Positions 20,760 to 32,967 of a stretch of 64,000 bases of DNA are shown here, one piece after another (positions within the stretch are counted from its first letter, which is position 1; every line of letters starts with the position of its first letter). Source of the DNA: Sabellastarte sp. h YS-2021 (lineage: Eukaryota; Annelida; Polychaeta; Sabellida; Sabellidae); assembly GCA_964017235.1 (NCBI GenBank), contig OZ024929.1, forward strand, positions 59,181,603-59,245,602. The letters run 5' to 3'. Below the pieces are notes generated by a model. It saw only the letters and a program-made list of their open reading frames with translations. It had not been told where the DNA came from and did not search any database. The position numbers were made by a program, and so were the translations under genes.

Positions 20760-22721
20760 GGAAGAAATACCTTTTCCGAGATGTTCACAATTTTTCATTT
20801 TCCGCTAAAATCTGAAATTTTTCCCCTAGGCACAGAATACTGTTGTACTACCCTGCAGGTCAAAAATCTCTTACCATTTCTAAGATATTTTTAATGTTTT
20901 ATTTTCCGCTAAAATCTAAGATGGCCGCCAAAAGTGGCGAAAACTGAATTTTTCCCCTTTGCATAGGACACTCTTGTACTACCCTGCAGGCCAAACGTTC
21001 GCTCCAAATCACTCTATCTCGTATGGTTTTTGAGATATTCACACTTTTTCATTTTCCGCTAAAATCCAAGATGGCCGCCAAAAGTGCAAAAATTGAAATT
21101 TTTTCCCCTTGGCATAGGATACTCTTGTATTACCCTGTAGGTCAAGAAGTTCGCTCGAATACACATTTTCATTTTCTGCAAAAATCCAAGATGGCCGCCA
21201 AAAGTGGCGAAAATTGAAATTTTTCCCCTTTGTATAGGATACTACCCTATGGGTCAAAAATTCGCTCGAAATCGCTCTATCTCGTACGGTTTTCGAGATA
21301 TTCACACTTTTTCATTTTCCGCAAAAATATAAGATGACTGCCAAAAGTGGCAAAATTGGAAATTTTTCCACTTTGCATAGGATACTCTTGTACTACCCTG
21401 CGGGTCAAAAATTTGCTCGAAATCGCTCTATCTCATATGGTTTTCGAGATATTCACACTTTCTCATTTTCCGCTAAAATTCAAGATGGCCACCAAAAGTG
21501 GCGAAAATTGAAATTTTTCCCCTTAGAATAGGATGCTCTTGTACTACACTTTGGGTCAAAAATTTGCTCGAAATTGCTCTATCTCGTAGGGTTTTCAAGA
21601 TATTCACACTTTTTCATTTTCCTCAAAAATCCAAGATGGCTGCCAAAAGTGGCGAAAATTGAAATTTTTCCCCTTTGCATTGGATAATCTTGTACTACAC
21701 TGCAGGTCAAAAATTTGCTCAAAATTGCTCTATCTCGTACGGTTTTCGAAATATTCACACTTTTTCATTTTCCGCAAAAATCCAAGATGGCCGCCAAAAG
21801 GGGTAAAAATTGAAATTTTTCCCCTTTCCATAGGATACTCTTGTATTACCTGGAGGGTCAAAAATTCGCTCGAAATCGCTCTATCTCTTACGGTTTTCGA
21901 GATATTCACACTTTTTCATTTTCCGCAAAAATCCAAGATGGCCGCCAAAAGTGGCGAAAATTGAAGTTTTTCACCTTGGCATAGGATACTCTTGTATTAC
22001 TCTGTGGGTCCAAAATTTGCTCGAAATCGCTCTATCTCGTAGGGTTTCCGAGATATTCACACTTTTTCATTTTCTGCAAAATTCCAAGATGGCCGCCAAA
22101 AGGGGCGAACATTGAAATTTTTCCCCTTTGTATAGGATACTCTTGTATTACCCTGCGGGTCAAAAAATTCGCTCGAAATCGCTCTATCTCTTACGGTTTT
22201 CGAGATATTCACACTTTTTCATTTCCGCAAAAATCCAAGATGGCAGCCAAAAGTGGCGAAAATTGAAGTTTTTCACCTTGGCATAGGATACTCTTGTATT
22301 ACTCTGTGGGTCCAAAATTTGCTCGAAATCGCTCTATCTCGTAGGGTTTCCGAGATATTCACACTTTTTCATTTTCTGCAAAATTCCAAGATGGCCGCCA
22401 AAAGGGGCGAACATTGAAATTTTTCCCCTTTGTATAGGATACTCTTGTATTACCCTGCGGGTCAAAAAATTCGCTCGAAATCGCTCTATCTCTTACGGTT
22501 TTCGAGATATTCACACTTTTTCATTTCCGCAAAAATCCAAGATGGCAGCCAAAAGTGGCGAAAATTGAAATTTTTCCCCTTTGCATACGATACTCTTGTA
22601 CTACTCTGTGGGTCAAAAATTTGCTCGAAATTGCTCTATCTCGTAGGGTTTCCGAGATATTCACACTTTTTCATTTTCTGCAAAAATCCAAGATGGCTGC
22701 CAGAGGTGGCGAAAATTGAAA
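20760..22721. repeat. Satellite family A, about 13 units of 151 bp
   Basis: AAGATGGCCGCC-type cores occur at 20918, 21068, 21188, 21331, 21482, 21633, 21784, 21935, 22086, 22237, 22388, 22539 and 22690, mostly exactly 151 bp apart. Other landmarks are TCGCTCTATCTCGTACGGTT, TTCGAGATATTCACAC, TTTTTCATTTTCCGCAAAAA and AATTTTTCCCCTTTGCATAG. 22260-22560 is a near-copy of 21958-22258, a 302-bp dimer duplication. Confidence 0.95.
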
Positions 22722-24590
22722 CTAGAGGATCGCTTGCAAAAAAAAAAGATAATGTTTTTGCACAGCAAAAACAAAGCATCCCAAAAAGGATATAAAGGTG
22801 AGTGCTAAAGTATTAAGAAAATGCTCTGCTTTTAGCGAGACAAAAATTTTTTGGAAATTGTGATGGCGACTCTGCAGAGATACCCTGTGGGTCAAAAATT
22901 TCGTCGAAATCGTTCTATCTAGCACGGTTTTCGAGATATAAGCATTTTTGTGTTTTGCAATTTTTGGAAAAAAATTCAAAATGGCCGCCAATTTTGGCGA
23001 GATAAAATTTTTTTGAAAATTGGGATGGCCACTCTTCAGAGATACCCTGTGGGTGAAAAATTTCGTCAAAATCGCTCTATCTCACACGGTTTTCGAGATA
23101 TAAGCATTTTTGCGAAAAATTCGAAAATTCAAAATGGCCACCATTTTTGGCGAGACAAAAGTTTTTTGAAAATTGGGATGGCCACTCTGGAGAGATACCC
23201 TGTGGGTCAAAAATTTTGTCGAAATCGCTCTATCTAGCACGGTTTTCGAGATATAAGCATTTTCGAGATATTTGCAATTTTTGTGGAAAAATTCGAAAAT
23301 TCAAAATGGCTGCCATTTTGGGCGAGACAAATTTTTTTTTTTAAATTGGGATGGCCACTCTGCAGACATACCCTGCGGATCAAAAATCGCTCTATCTAGC
23401 ACGGTTTTCGAGATATAAGCATTTTTATGTTTTTATGGCTACTCTGCAGAGGTACCTTGTGGGTCAAAAATTGCTCTATCTAGCACGGTTTTCGAGATTT
23501 TTTGGTGTTTTGCTATTTTTGTGGAAAAATTCGAAAATTCAAAATGGCCGCCATTTTGGGCGAGACCAAATTTTTTTTTGAAAATTGGGATGGCCACTCT
23601 GCAGAGATACCCTGTGGGTTAAATATTTCGTCGAAATCGCTCTATCTCGCACGGTTTTCGAGATATAAGCATTTTTGTGTTTTCCTTATTTGGAAAATTC
23701 GTAATGATTAATTAATCATTAATTACTCGGCCATTTCTTAACCAATCAATGCCAAAATCTAATGATTTCCAGATTTTAATAGAATGATTTATTTATTTAT
23801 TTATTTGGGGTTTTACATCGCTTTCAACACTGTACAGGTCATATCACGACGGGTAGTTGGAAGGGCAGAGGAAACCAGTACATAAAGTTCGTTAGGGCCG
23901 CCATTTTTGGTGAGTCAAAATTTTTTTTTGAAAATTGGCATGGCTACTCTGCAGAGATACCCCGCGGGTCAAAAATTTCGTCGAAAACGCTCTATCTAGC
24001 ATGGTTTTCGAGATATAAGCATTTTTATGTTTTGCAATTTTTGCGAAAAATTCAAAAATTCAAAATGGCCGCCATTTTTGACGAGACAAATTTTTTTTTC
24101 AAAATTGGGATAGCTACTCTGCAGAGATACCCTGTGGGTCAAAAATTTTGTCGAAATCGCTCCATCTAGCACAGTTTTCGAATTATAAGCATTTTTGTGT
24201 TTTCCTTATTTGGAAAATTCATAATGATTAATTAATCATTAATTACTCGGCCATTTTTAACCAATCAATGCCAAAATCTAATGATTTCCAGATTTTAATA
24301 GAATGAATGGATTTGCCAAGTTTCAGGTGAATTGATAAAATCCCTTTCAAGTTATCATCCGGACAAGCTTACCCATTGAAAAAAGACATTTTTGGTCATG
24401 TGACCTCTCTGATTGGTCGAAATGTCACTGCAGCATATTCAAAAAAATTCCCCAAGGCTACTGCATACACCTGCCAAATTTGTAAAGAATCCGCCCAACG
24501 GTTACAGAGTTATAAGGAAAACGAATCGAGGAGCCGGCGGAGCCTGATTTTCTCCTATACACAAAAAAGCGTCCCTTGTGGGACGCTTAA
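22722..24590. mobile_element. Helitron-like element H1a carrying satellite A
   Basis: It starts CTAGAGGATCGCTTGC and ends with the hairpin GCGTCCCTTGTGGGACGC plus TTAA. The same pair of ends bounds 26638-31327. Inside are satellite A variants (22830-23700, 23890-24190), a truncated SINE and a conserved tail (TCATTAATTACTCGGCCATT, TCAAGTTATCATCCGGACAA, TTGGTCATGTGACCTCTCTG). It has no coding capacity. Confidence 0.65.
23787..23895 (-). mobile_element. tRNA-SINE 3' fragment
   Basis: CTTTCAACACTGTACAGGTC, CATATCACGAC and GTAGTTGGAAGGGCAGAGGA are the reverse complement of the body of the SINE at 52508-52735. The tRNA head is missing, and a (TTTA)n run marks its 3' end. Confidence 0.8.
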
Positions 24591-25383
24591 TTCCTATCAG
24601 GCTAACTTTCCTAGCCATATATATTTTGTGCATATTTGATGAATCTAGCTGCAATATTTCAGGTTTTAGAGCATATTAATGATTTTTAAATAATTGGCTA
24701 TGGCGGCCATTTTGTTTTTCAAAATAAGGCCAAAATTTTTCTCAAGCAAAACATTTGAAGGCCAGGACTTTTAATGGTCTGTTTTTATATTCTGAAGCCA
24801 TAGCACCAATAATAAGGGTGAAATAAGGACGTTTTAATGTGACAACCTCTTTTAACCTTGAAGCAGGGGTCAAAGGTCAAATTCAAAACCTGGAAAAGAT
24901 TCCCAGGCCATGACTTCCTACAAGTTGTTTTCATATTCCGAACCTCTAGGAGCAATATTTGAGGAGATATAAGGCCTTTTTAATAGGATAACCACGTTTG
25001 ACATTAAACTTGTGATATGGCGGCCATTTTGTTTTTTGAACTAGGCCAAAATTACTATCAGGCTAGCTTTTCTAGCCATATAGCTTTTGTGCAAATTTAA
25101 TGAAGCTAGCTGGAATATTTCAAGATTTAGAGCACCTTTATGATATTCAAACAATTAGCCATGGCGGCCATTTTGTTTTTCAAAATGAGGCTAAAATTTT
25201 TCAGAGACAGGTTTTCATAGCCATAAACATTCCCTGCAAATTTGGTGAAGATATCTTCATAAATGAATGAGATATTAAGGTTTATGCAAAAACGTGACGA
25301 ACGGACGGACAGACGCACTCATGTACGGAAGGTGTTTTATAATTTCCCGACCACGGCCTTCGGCCGCAGGCAGGAGATAATAA
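24591..25383. repeat. Repeat family D with terminal hairpin
   Basis: TATGGCGGCCATTTTGTTTT occurs about three times (near 24700, 25015, 25160), with CTATCAGGCTA.CTTTCTAGCC preceding two of them; the H-type phrase CAAAGGTCAAATTC lies between. It ends with GACGAACGGACGGACAGACG and the CTTCGGCCG hairpin. Frames here are spurious. Confidence 0.65.
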
Positions 25384-25783
25384 GGGACATAGTAAAGAGG
25401 GAATCCAGTAAAGAATATGTTTGCATTGCTGAGTTATTAGTTTACTGCAGAAGAATGGAAGTCAGAAGAAATGATAATGAGCTGAAAATGGGAAATTATA
25501 AATGTGTCATTATCAAACTGCTGCACTGAAATAAGTTTGTAAATATTTGGACCCAGTTTTTTACAATAAAACAAGCATAATTTGATGTATATCATAATTT
25601 TAGATAATGACAACAAAATAGGAATGTATTTTGCCTGCTTTAATAGTATGTATAAGTTGTGAGTGCAATTTCAAAAAGTTACACCTTTTGCACTAAGATA
25701 TGAAAATAACATTAAGATAATGACATCATTAATATTGAAATATTAAAATAGAAATTGCAATCTATGACCCCACTGTGACAAGC
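25384..25783. other. Unassigned AT-rich segment
   Basis: No gene, tandem period or terminus is recognised. Confidence 0.5.
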
Positions 25784-26637
25784 TATTAAGGCTCTCCACA
25801 TATGGTTTCCCACTACCTCTTAAAAAATGGTAAAGCTGCAAAACCAATAATAAAGAAGATATGAGGCAAAAACAGAAAAATTGATATTTTATGACCTCAG
25901 TTTGACTTATAAGAGGGGGTCAGAGGGCTAATCTGACCAGCTACCTAGACTCTCCACGAATTCCAACTACCTGTTAATACATTCTAAAGCTGTAAAAGCA
26001 AAACTCCGAAGGACATATGAGGCAAAAACACAAAATCAGCTATTTTATGACCCCAGTTTGACGCATAAGGGGGGGTAAATGTGGTCGGCTGGCTATATAG
26101 ACTCTTCACATATGGTTTCCCAATACCTCTTAATACATTCTAAAGCTGTAAAAGCAAGAATGAAGGAGATATAAGGCAAAAAGACAAAATTTGCTATTTT
26201 ATGACCCCAGTTTGACCCATAAGGCGGGGTCAGGGGGTAAATCTGACCGGCTATCTAGACTCTTCACATAAGGTTTCCCAATACCACTTAATACATTCTA
26301 AAGCTCTAAAAGCAAGAATAAAAGAGATATAAGGCAAAAACACAAAATCAGCTATTTTATGACCCCTGTTTGACCCATAGCGGGGGTCAGGGGGTAAATC
26401 TGACCGGCTATATAGACTCTTCACATAAGGTTTCCGAATACCTCTTAATATATTCTAAAGCTCTAAAAGCAAGAATAAAGGAGATATAAGGCAAAAACAC
26501 AAAATAGGCTATTTTATGACCCCAGTTTGACCCATAAGGGGAGGTCGGGGGGTAAATCTGATCGGCTACCTTGACTCTTCACATATGGTTTCCCAATACC
26601 TCTTAATACATTCTAAAGCTCTAAAAGCAAGAATAAA
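25784..26637. repeat. Satellite family B array, left part
   Basis: About 5.5 units have the same landmarks as at 10915-11990. The array is cut by H1b at 26637/26638 and resumes at 31328. Confidence 0.88.
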
Positions 26638-27134
26638 CTAGAGGATCGCTCGCAAAAAAAAAAGATGATGTTTTTGCTATGCGTCCCGAAAAGGATATAA
26701 AGGTGAGTGCTGAACTATTAAGAAAATGTTCCGTTTCTAGCCTTATACTGTTGTGACAACCAAAGTCAGCGCAGTCTGCTCTATCTAGCACGGTTTTCAA
26801 GATATAAGCATTTTTGTGTTTTGCAATTTTTGCAAAAAATTCAAAAATTCAAAATGGCCCCTATATTTGGCGAGACAAAAATGTTTTGAAAATTGGCATG
26901 GGTACTCTTCAGAGATATCCAGCAGGTCAAAAATTTTGTTGAATTCGCTCCATCTAGCACAGTTTTCGAGATATAAGCATTTTTGCGTTTTGCAAATACT
27001 TCGAAAATTCAAAATCGCCACCATTTTTGGTGAGACAAAAATTTTTGAAAACAAGACCACTGCCGCGGTGTGTATCTCCCGTCGAGCATTAAAGGAGAAG
27101 AAATAGCTTTTCCGAGCTATTCACAATTTTTTAT

Positions 27135-27971
27135 TTTCGTGTGTGAAAGCTCTTCCAAACGTAGGTGAATGAGTTATTTGAGAAAAATTGGGTATCTGCA
27201 ATACTTTTAAGAGATAATTCGCATTTACTCCCAAAAGTAGATAAATGAGTTATTTGATAAAAATTGGGTATCCGCAATACTTTTAGAGATAATTAGCATT
27301 TACTCATTTTGAGTAGGTGAATAATTAGCTATGGGTCTGAAACTTCACCAAGTGAAAGCCCCCCCCCCCCCCCCCCCCAAAAGTAGGTGAATGAGTTATT
27401 TGAGAAAAATTGGCTATCTGCAATACTTTTAGAGATAATTCGCATTTACTCATTTTGAGTAGGTGAGTAATTAGCTATGGGTCTGAAACTTCACCATGTG
27501 AAAGCTCTTCCAAAAGTAGGTGAATGAGTTATTTGAGAAACATTGGCTATCTGCAATACTTTTAGAGATAATTAGCATTTACTCATTTTGAGTAGGTGAG
27601 TAATTATCTACGGGTCTGAAACTTCACCATGTGAAAGCTCTCCCACAAGTAGATGAATGAGTTATTTGATAAAAATTGGGTATCCGCAATACTTTTACAG
27701 ATAATTAGCATTTACTCATTTTGAGTAGGTGAGTAATTAGCTACAGGTCTGAAACTTCACCGAGTGAAAGCTCTCCCAAAAGTAGGTGAATGAGTTATTT
27801 GATAAAAATTGGTTATCTGCAATAGTTTTAGAGATAATTAGCATTTACTCATTTTGAGTAGGTGAGTAATTAGCTATGGGTCTGAAACTTCACCATGTGA
27901 AAGCTCTTCCAAAAGTAGGTGAATGAGTTATTTGATAAAAATTGGCTATGTGCAATACTTTTAAGAGATAA
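27135..27971. repeat. Satellite family C, about 6 units of 133 bp (left part)
   Basis: Units contain CATTTACTCATTTTGAGTAG, GGTCTGAAACTTCACCA, GTGAAAGCTCTTCC, AAAAGTAGGTGAATGAG and GCAATACTTTTAGAGATAAT. The spacing is 133 bp; one unit is lengthened by a run of 20 C at 27359-27378. It continues at 30165-30560. Confidence 0.92.
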
Positions 27972-30164
27972 CTAGAGGAATGCTTTTGCTAACAAAAGCG
28001 AAGCATTCCTGAGAGTTTAAAATGCCTTGTGGTTTTAATAAGCATGCTGTAAAGCTAAGAATGCACAAAGCTGCACCGTACTGTTACATAAACCAACCCA
28101 CTTAATGATATCATGAGAGGGAAAATCCTACAAAGGTCTTCTTTAATTAACATAAACAAGTGTTGTAGACATAGACAAGCTGGAGAAAGTGTTGTAGATT
28201 GGAAAAAGCATATATTATGCTTTTTTGAGGAAATGTCCTATTCTAATTAAAACATTAAGCCAAGCCTACTAAACATGCTTGTAGTAATATTCTGATGTGT
28301 ATATTTCACACTGTTTAAGTGTTAAGGATAACTTAAGTAAATTTTGTGTAAATGCTACAAAGCATTTCAGTAAAGAGTATTGATAACTTCAAAAATAACC
28401 ATGTGTAACCAAGTATGTATTGCTATTTAGATTGTCCACAGGGTTTTGCAATAGCTTTTAATACATTGTGAAAGCATAAAAGCAACAATAAAGGCAAAAG
28501 CTATTTTATGCCACCAGTTTGACCCATACATGGGGGTCAGGAGGTAAAACTAACTGGCTATTTCGACTGTCCAGATATGGTTTTCCAATACCTCTTAATA
28601 CATTCCGAAGCTATAAAAGCAACAATGAAGGAGATATCAGGTAAAAACTCCAAAACAGCTATTTTTTTACCCCAGTTTGACCCATAGGGGGGGGGGGGTC
28701 GGGCGGTAAAACTGACCAGCTACTTAGACTCTCCACATATGCTTTCCCAATACCTCTTAATACATTCTGAAGCTATAAAACCAACAATGAAGGAGATATA
28801 AGGCAAAAACTCCAAATGACCTATTTATGACCCCAGTTTGGCCCATAAGGGGGGGGTCGGGGGGTAAAACTGACAGGCTATTTAGACTCTCCACATATGC
28901 TTTCCCAATATCTCTTAATACATTCTGAAGGTATAAAAGCAACAATAAAGGAGATATAAGACAAAACTCCAAAGCAACTATTTTATGACCCCAGTTTGAC
29001 CCATAAGGGGGGTCGGAGGATAAAACTGACCAGCTATTTAGATTCTCCGCATATGCTTTCCCAATACCTCTTAATACATTCCAAAGCTATAAAAGCAACG
29101 ATAAAGGAGATACAAGGCAAAAACTCCAAAGCAGCTATTTATGACCCCAGTTTGGCCCATAAGGGGGGGGTCGGGGGGTAAAACTGAGCGGCTATTTAGA
29201 CTCTCCACATATGCTTTCCCAATACCTCTTAATACATTCTGAAGCTATAAAAGCAACAATAAAGGAGATATAAGGCAAAACTCTAAAACAACTATTTTAT
29301 GACCCCAGTTTGACCCATAAGGGGGGGTCGGGGGATAAAACTGACCAGCTATTTAGATTCTCCACATATGCTTTCCCAATACCTCTTAATACATTCCAAA
29401 GCTATAAAAGCAACGATAAAGGAGATATAAGGCAAAAACTCCAAAGCAGCTATTTATGACCCCAGTTTGGCCCATAAGGGGGGGTCGGGGGTAAAACTGA
29501 CCGGCTATTGAGCCTCTCCACATATGCTTTCCCAATACCTCTTAATACATTCTGAAGCTATAAAAGCAACAATAAAGGAGATATAAGGCAAAAACTCAAA
29601 ATCAGCTATTTTATGACCCCAGTTTGACCCATAAGGGGGGGCCAGGGGGTAAAACTGACCGGCTATTTAGACTCTCCACATATGGTTTCCTATTACCTCC
29701 CAATACATTTTATGGCTCTAAATGCAATACTTAAGAAGATAATAGGGGGGTTGACCTAAATTTAAGGCTTTCAGATTGGAAGGTGTCAGAAAATCACTCA
29801 TAAATGAGACACTTTTCAAGGGATTGCTCCCAAAATCTAATCAGCTCGCGTTTTCTATAGTATGAACAGGTGTGTCAAATTATAAGGCTGTGTAGCAAGT
29901 AGTTTTTCCTGAACTGTGATGATGGGGGGGGGGGGGGGGGGTGTACTTAAAAAAACTGTTTTTGATCATGTGACCTTCATAAAGGTCAAAGGTCAAATTT
30001 AAGCATGCAGAAAAATTTTCCCACGCCTAAGGTATATAACTGCCAAATATGGTTTGAAACCTTCTAATAATAAGGGAGATATTCAAGGGAGACCATAATG
30101 CGGCGGCGGTGGCGGCGGCGAGGAAACTGCGAAAACAAAGAAGCGCCCTTTCAGGGACGCTTAA
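27972..30164. mobile_element. Helitron-like element H2c nested in satellite C
   Basis: It starts CTAGAGGAATGCTTTTGC. This end folds into a hairpin in which AGGAATGC pairs with GCATTCCT, directly followed in the reverse sense by CTAG then T, as at a Helitron 3' end. It ends with GCGCCCTTTCAGGGACGC plus TTAA. Excision rejoins AGAGATAA to TTAGCATTTACTC, identical to intact satellite C units. Inside are about eight B-like units (28430-29720) with G tracts, then the H2 tail including (GCG)n at 30102-30120. Confidence 0.75.
28430..29720. repeat. Satellite family B subtype, about 8 units of about 155 bp
   Basis: This subtype reads TATGCTTTCCC, ATTCTGAAGCTATAAAAGCA and CAAAAACTCCAAA.C, distinguishing it from the arrays at 11, 26 and 32 kb. 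Neighbouring units are nearly identical. Confidence 0.9.
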
Positions 30165-30560
30165 TTAGCATTTACTCATTTTGAGTAGGTGAGTAATTAT
30201 CTACGGGTCTGAAACTTCACCATGTGAAAGCTCTCCCAAAAGTAGATGAATGAGTTATTTGAGAAAAATTGGCTATCTGCAATACTTTTAGAGATAATTC
30301 ACATTTACTCATTTTGAGTAGGTGAGTAATTACCAACGGGTCTGAAACTTCACCAAGTGAAAGCTCTCCCAAAAGTAGGTGAATGAGTTATTTGAGAAAA
30401 ATTGGGTATCCGCAATACTTTTAGAGATAATTCGCATTTACTCATTTTGAGTAGGTGAGTAATTAGCTATGGGTCTGAAACTTCACCATGTGAAAGCTCT
30501 TGCAAAAGTAGGTGAATGAATTATTTGAAACAAATTGGCTATCTGCAATACTTTTAAGAG
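30165..30560. repeat. Satellite family C, right part
   Basis: Three further 133-bp units continue in phase across the H2c insertion. Confidence 0.9.
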
Positions 30561-31327
30561 ATAATTCGCCATCTAGCACAGTTTTCGAGATATTAGCATT
30601 TTTGTGTTTTGCAATTTTTGCGTAAAATCCGAAAATTCAAAATGGCCGCCATTTTTGGTGAGTCAAAATTTTTTTTTGAAAATTGGCATGGCTACTCTGC
30701 AGAGATACCCCGCGGGTCAAAAATTTCGTCGAAAACGCTCTATCTAGCACGATTTTCGAGATATAAGCATTTTTATGTTTTGCAATTTTTGCGAAAAATT
30801 CAAAAATTAAAAATGGCCGCCATTTTTGACGAGACAAAATTTTTTTTCAAAATTGGGATAGCTACTCTGCAGAGATACCCTGTGGGTCAAAAATTTTGTC
30901 GAAATCGCTCTATCTAGCACAGTTTTCGAGTTATAAGCATTTTTGTGTTTTCCTTATTTGGAAAATTCATAATGGTTAATTAATCATTAATTACTCGGCC
31001 ATTTCTTAACCAATCAATGCCAAAATCTAATGATTTCCAGATTTTAATAGAATGAATGGATTTGCCAAGTTTCAGGTGAATTGATAAAATCCCTTTCAAG
31101 TTATCATCCGGACAAGCTTCCCCATCGAAAAAAGACATTTTTGGTCATGTGACCTCTCTGATTGGTTGAAATGTCACTGCAGCATATTCAAAAAAATTCC
31201 CCAAGGCTACTGCATAAACCTGCCAAATTTGAAAAGAATCTGCCTAACGGTTACAGAGTTATAAGGAAAACAAAATGAGCCTGAAGGTCTCCCATACACA
31301 AACAAGCGTCCCTTGTGGGACGCTTAA

Positions 31328-32773
31328 ATAAACATAAGGCAAAAACACAAAATCGGCTATTTTATGACCCCAGTTTGACCCATAAGGGGAGATCGGGGGT
31401 AAATCTGATCGGCTATCTTGACTCTTCACATATGGTTTCCCAATACCTCTTAATACATTCTAAAGCTCTAAAAGCAAGAATAAAATAGACATAAGGCAAA
31501 AACACACAATCGGCTATTTCATGACCCCAGTTTGACCCATAAGGGGAGGTCAGGGGGTAAATCTGATCGGCTATCTAGACTCATCACATAAGGTTTCCCA
31601 ATACCTCTTAATACATTCTAAATCTCTAAAAGCAAGAATAAAATAGACATAAGGCAAAAACACAAAATCGGCTAATTGATGACTCCAGCTTGACCCATAA
31701 GGGGGGGTCGGGGGTAAATCTGACTGGCTATATAGACTCTTCACATAAGGTTTCCCAATACCTCTTAATATATTCTAAAGCTCTAAAAGCCAGAATAAAG
31801 GAGATATAAGGCAAAAACACAAAATAGGCTATTTTATGACCCCAGTTTGACCCATAAGGGGAGGTCAGGGGGTAAATCTGATCGGCCATCTTGACTCTTC
31901 ACATATGGTTTCACAATACCTCTTAATACATTCTAAAGCTCTAAAAGCAAGAATAAAATAGACATAAGGGAAAAACACAAAATCGGCTATTTGATGACTC
32001 CAGTTTGACCCATAAGGAAGGGTCAAGGGGCAAATCTGACCGGCTATATAGACTCTTCACATAAGGTTTCCCAATACCTCTTAATATATTCTAAAGCTCT
32101 AAAAGCAAGAATAAAATAGACATAAGGCAAAAACACAAAATAGGCTATTTTATGACCCCAGTTTGACCCATAAGGGGAGGTCGGGGGTAAATCTGATTGG
32201 CTATCTTGACTCTTCACATATGGTTTCCCAATACCTCTTAATACATTCTAAAGCTCTAAAAGCAAGAATAAAATAGACATAAGACAAAAACACAAAATCG
32301 TCTATTTTATGACCCCAGTTTGACCCATAAGGGGAGGTCAGGGGGTAAATCTGATCGGCTATCTAGACTCATCACATAATGTTTCCCAATACCTCTTAAT
32401 ACAATCTAAAGCTGTAAAAGCAAGAATGAAGGAGATATAAGGCAAAAAGACAAAATTTGCTATTTTATGACCCCAGTTTGACCCATAAGGAGGGGGTCAG
32501 GGGGTAAATCTGACCGGCTTTCTAGACTCTTCACATAAGGTTTCCCAATACCACTTAATACATTGTAAAACTCTAAAAGCATGAATAAAGGAGATATAAG
32601 GCAAAACCACAAAATCAGCTATTTTATGACCCCTGTTTGACCCATAAGGCGGGGTCGGGGGTAAATCTGACCAGCTATATAGACTCTTCACATAAAGTTT
32701 CCCAATACCTCTTAATATATTCTAAAGCTCTAAAAGTAAGAATAAAGGAGATATAAGGCAAAAACACAAAATT
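31328..32773. repeat. Satellite family B array, middle part
   Basis: About nine units, interrupted at 32773 by the DIRS-1 element and continuing at 38907. Confidence 0.9.
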
Positions 32774-32821
32774 GAAAATTTTAATTACTTAAATGTAGCT
32801 TTTATAAGCTACAAGCTTCCT

Positions 32822-32935
32822 ATGTGGGACTGAATGCTAACTTGGGAGGCCGCAGGACTCCAGCCAACGACTAAGAAAAATGGACGTTTGGATTTGGCCG
32901 AATCTGTGGTTTAGTATGTACCATAGCAGTGTTGT
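32822..32935. repeat. DIRS-1 inverted terminal repeat, 3' side
   Basis: This 114-bp segment, beginning ATGTGGGACTGAATGCTAAC, is inverted at 38767-38880 with about 93% identity by eye. Confidence 0.9.
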
Positions 32936-32967
32936 AATACAGCAGGGAGGCAGGGTGGGACTTTCCT

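Larger units (their letters stand above)
20705..25383. mobile_element. Possible third Helitron-like type (AAGACCACT...GGAGATAATAA), containing satellites A and D
   Basis: The left motif AAGACCACTACCACGGTGTG plus TATCTCCCGCCGAGCATTAA is repeated almost exactly at 27053. The right end is the hairpin region TATAATTTCCCGACC...GGCAGGAGATAATAA at 25339-25383, resembling 12938-12978. Between them are satellite A, the nested H1a and repeat D. Pairing of these two ends as one element is inference. Confidence 0.4.
26638..31327. mobile_element. Helitron-like element H1b, with a second element nested inside
   Basis: It starts CTAGAGGATCGCTCGC and ends with hairpin GCGTCCCTTGTGGGACGC plus TTAA. Excision joins GCAAGAATAAA to ATAAACATAAGGC, which differs by one base from the intact satellite B unit at 31462 (GCAAGAATAAAATAGACATA). 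Insertion was therefore without target duplication. It holds satellite A pieces (26770-27060, 30565-30960), satellite C (27135-27971, 30165-30560) and the nested H2c. Confidence 0.75.

Noticed and set aside
21023-23711. Many 65-120-residue frames in satellite A
   Set aside because: They are repeat-derived, with repeated MAAKSGEN-like peptides on one strand and frames equally open on the other.
11400-29200. CRISPR-like regular repeats
   Set aside because: Units are contiguous satellites without unique spacers, in a eukaryotic context.
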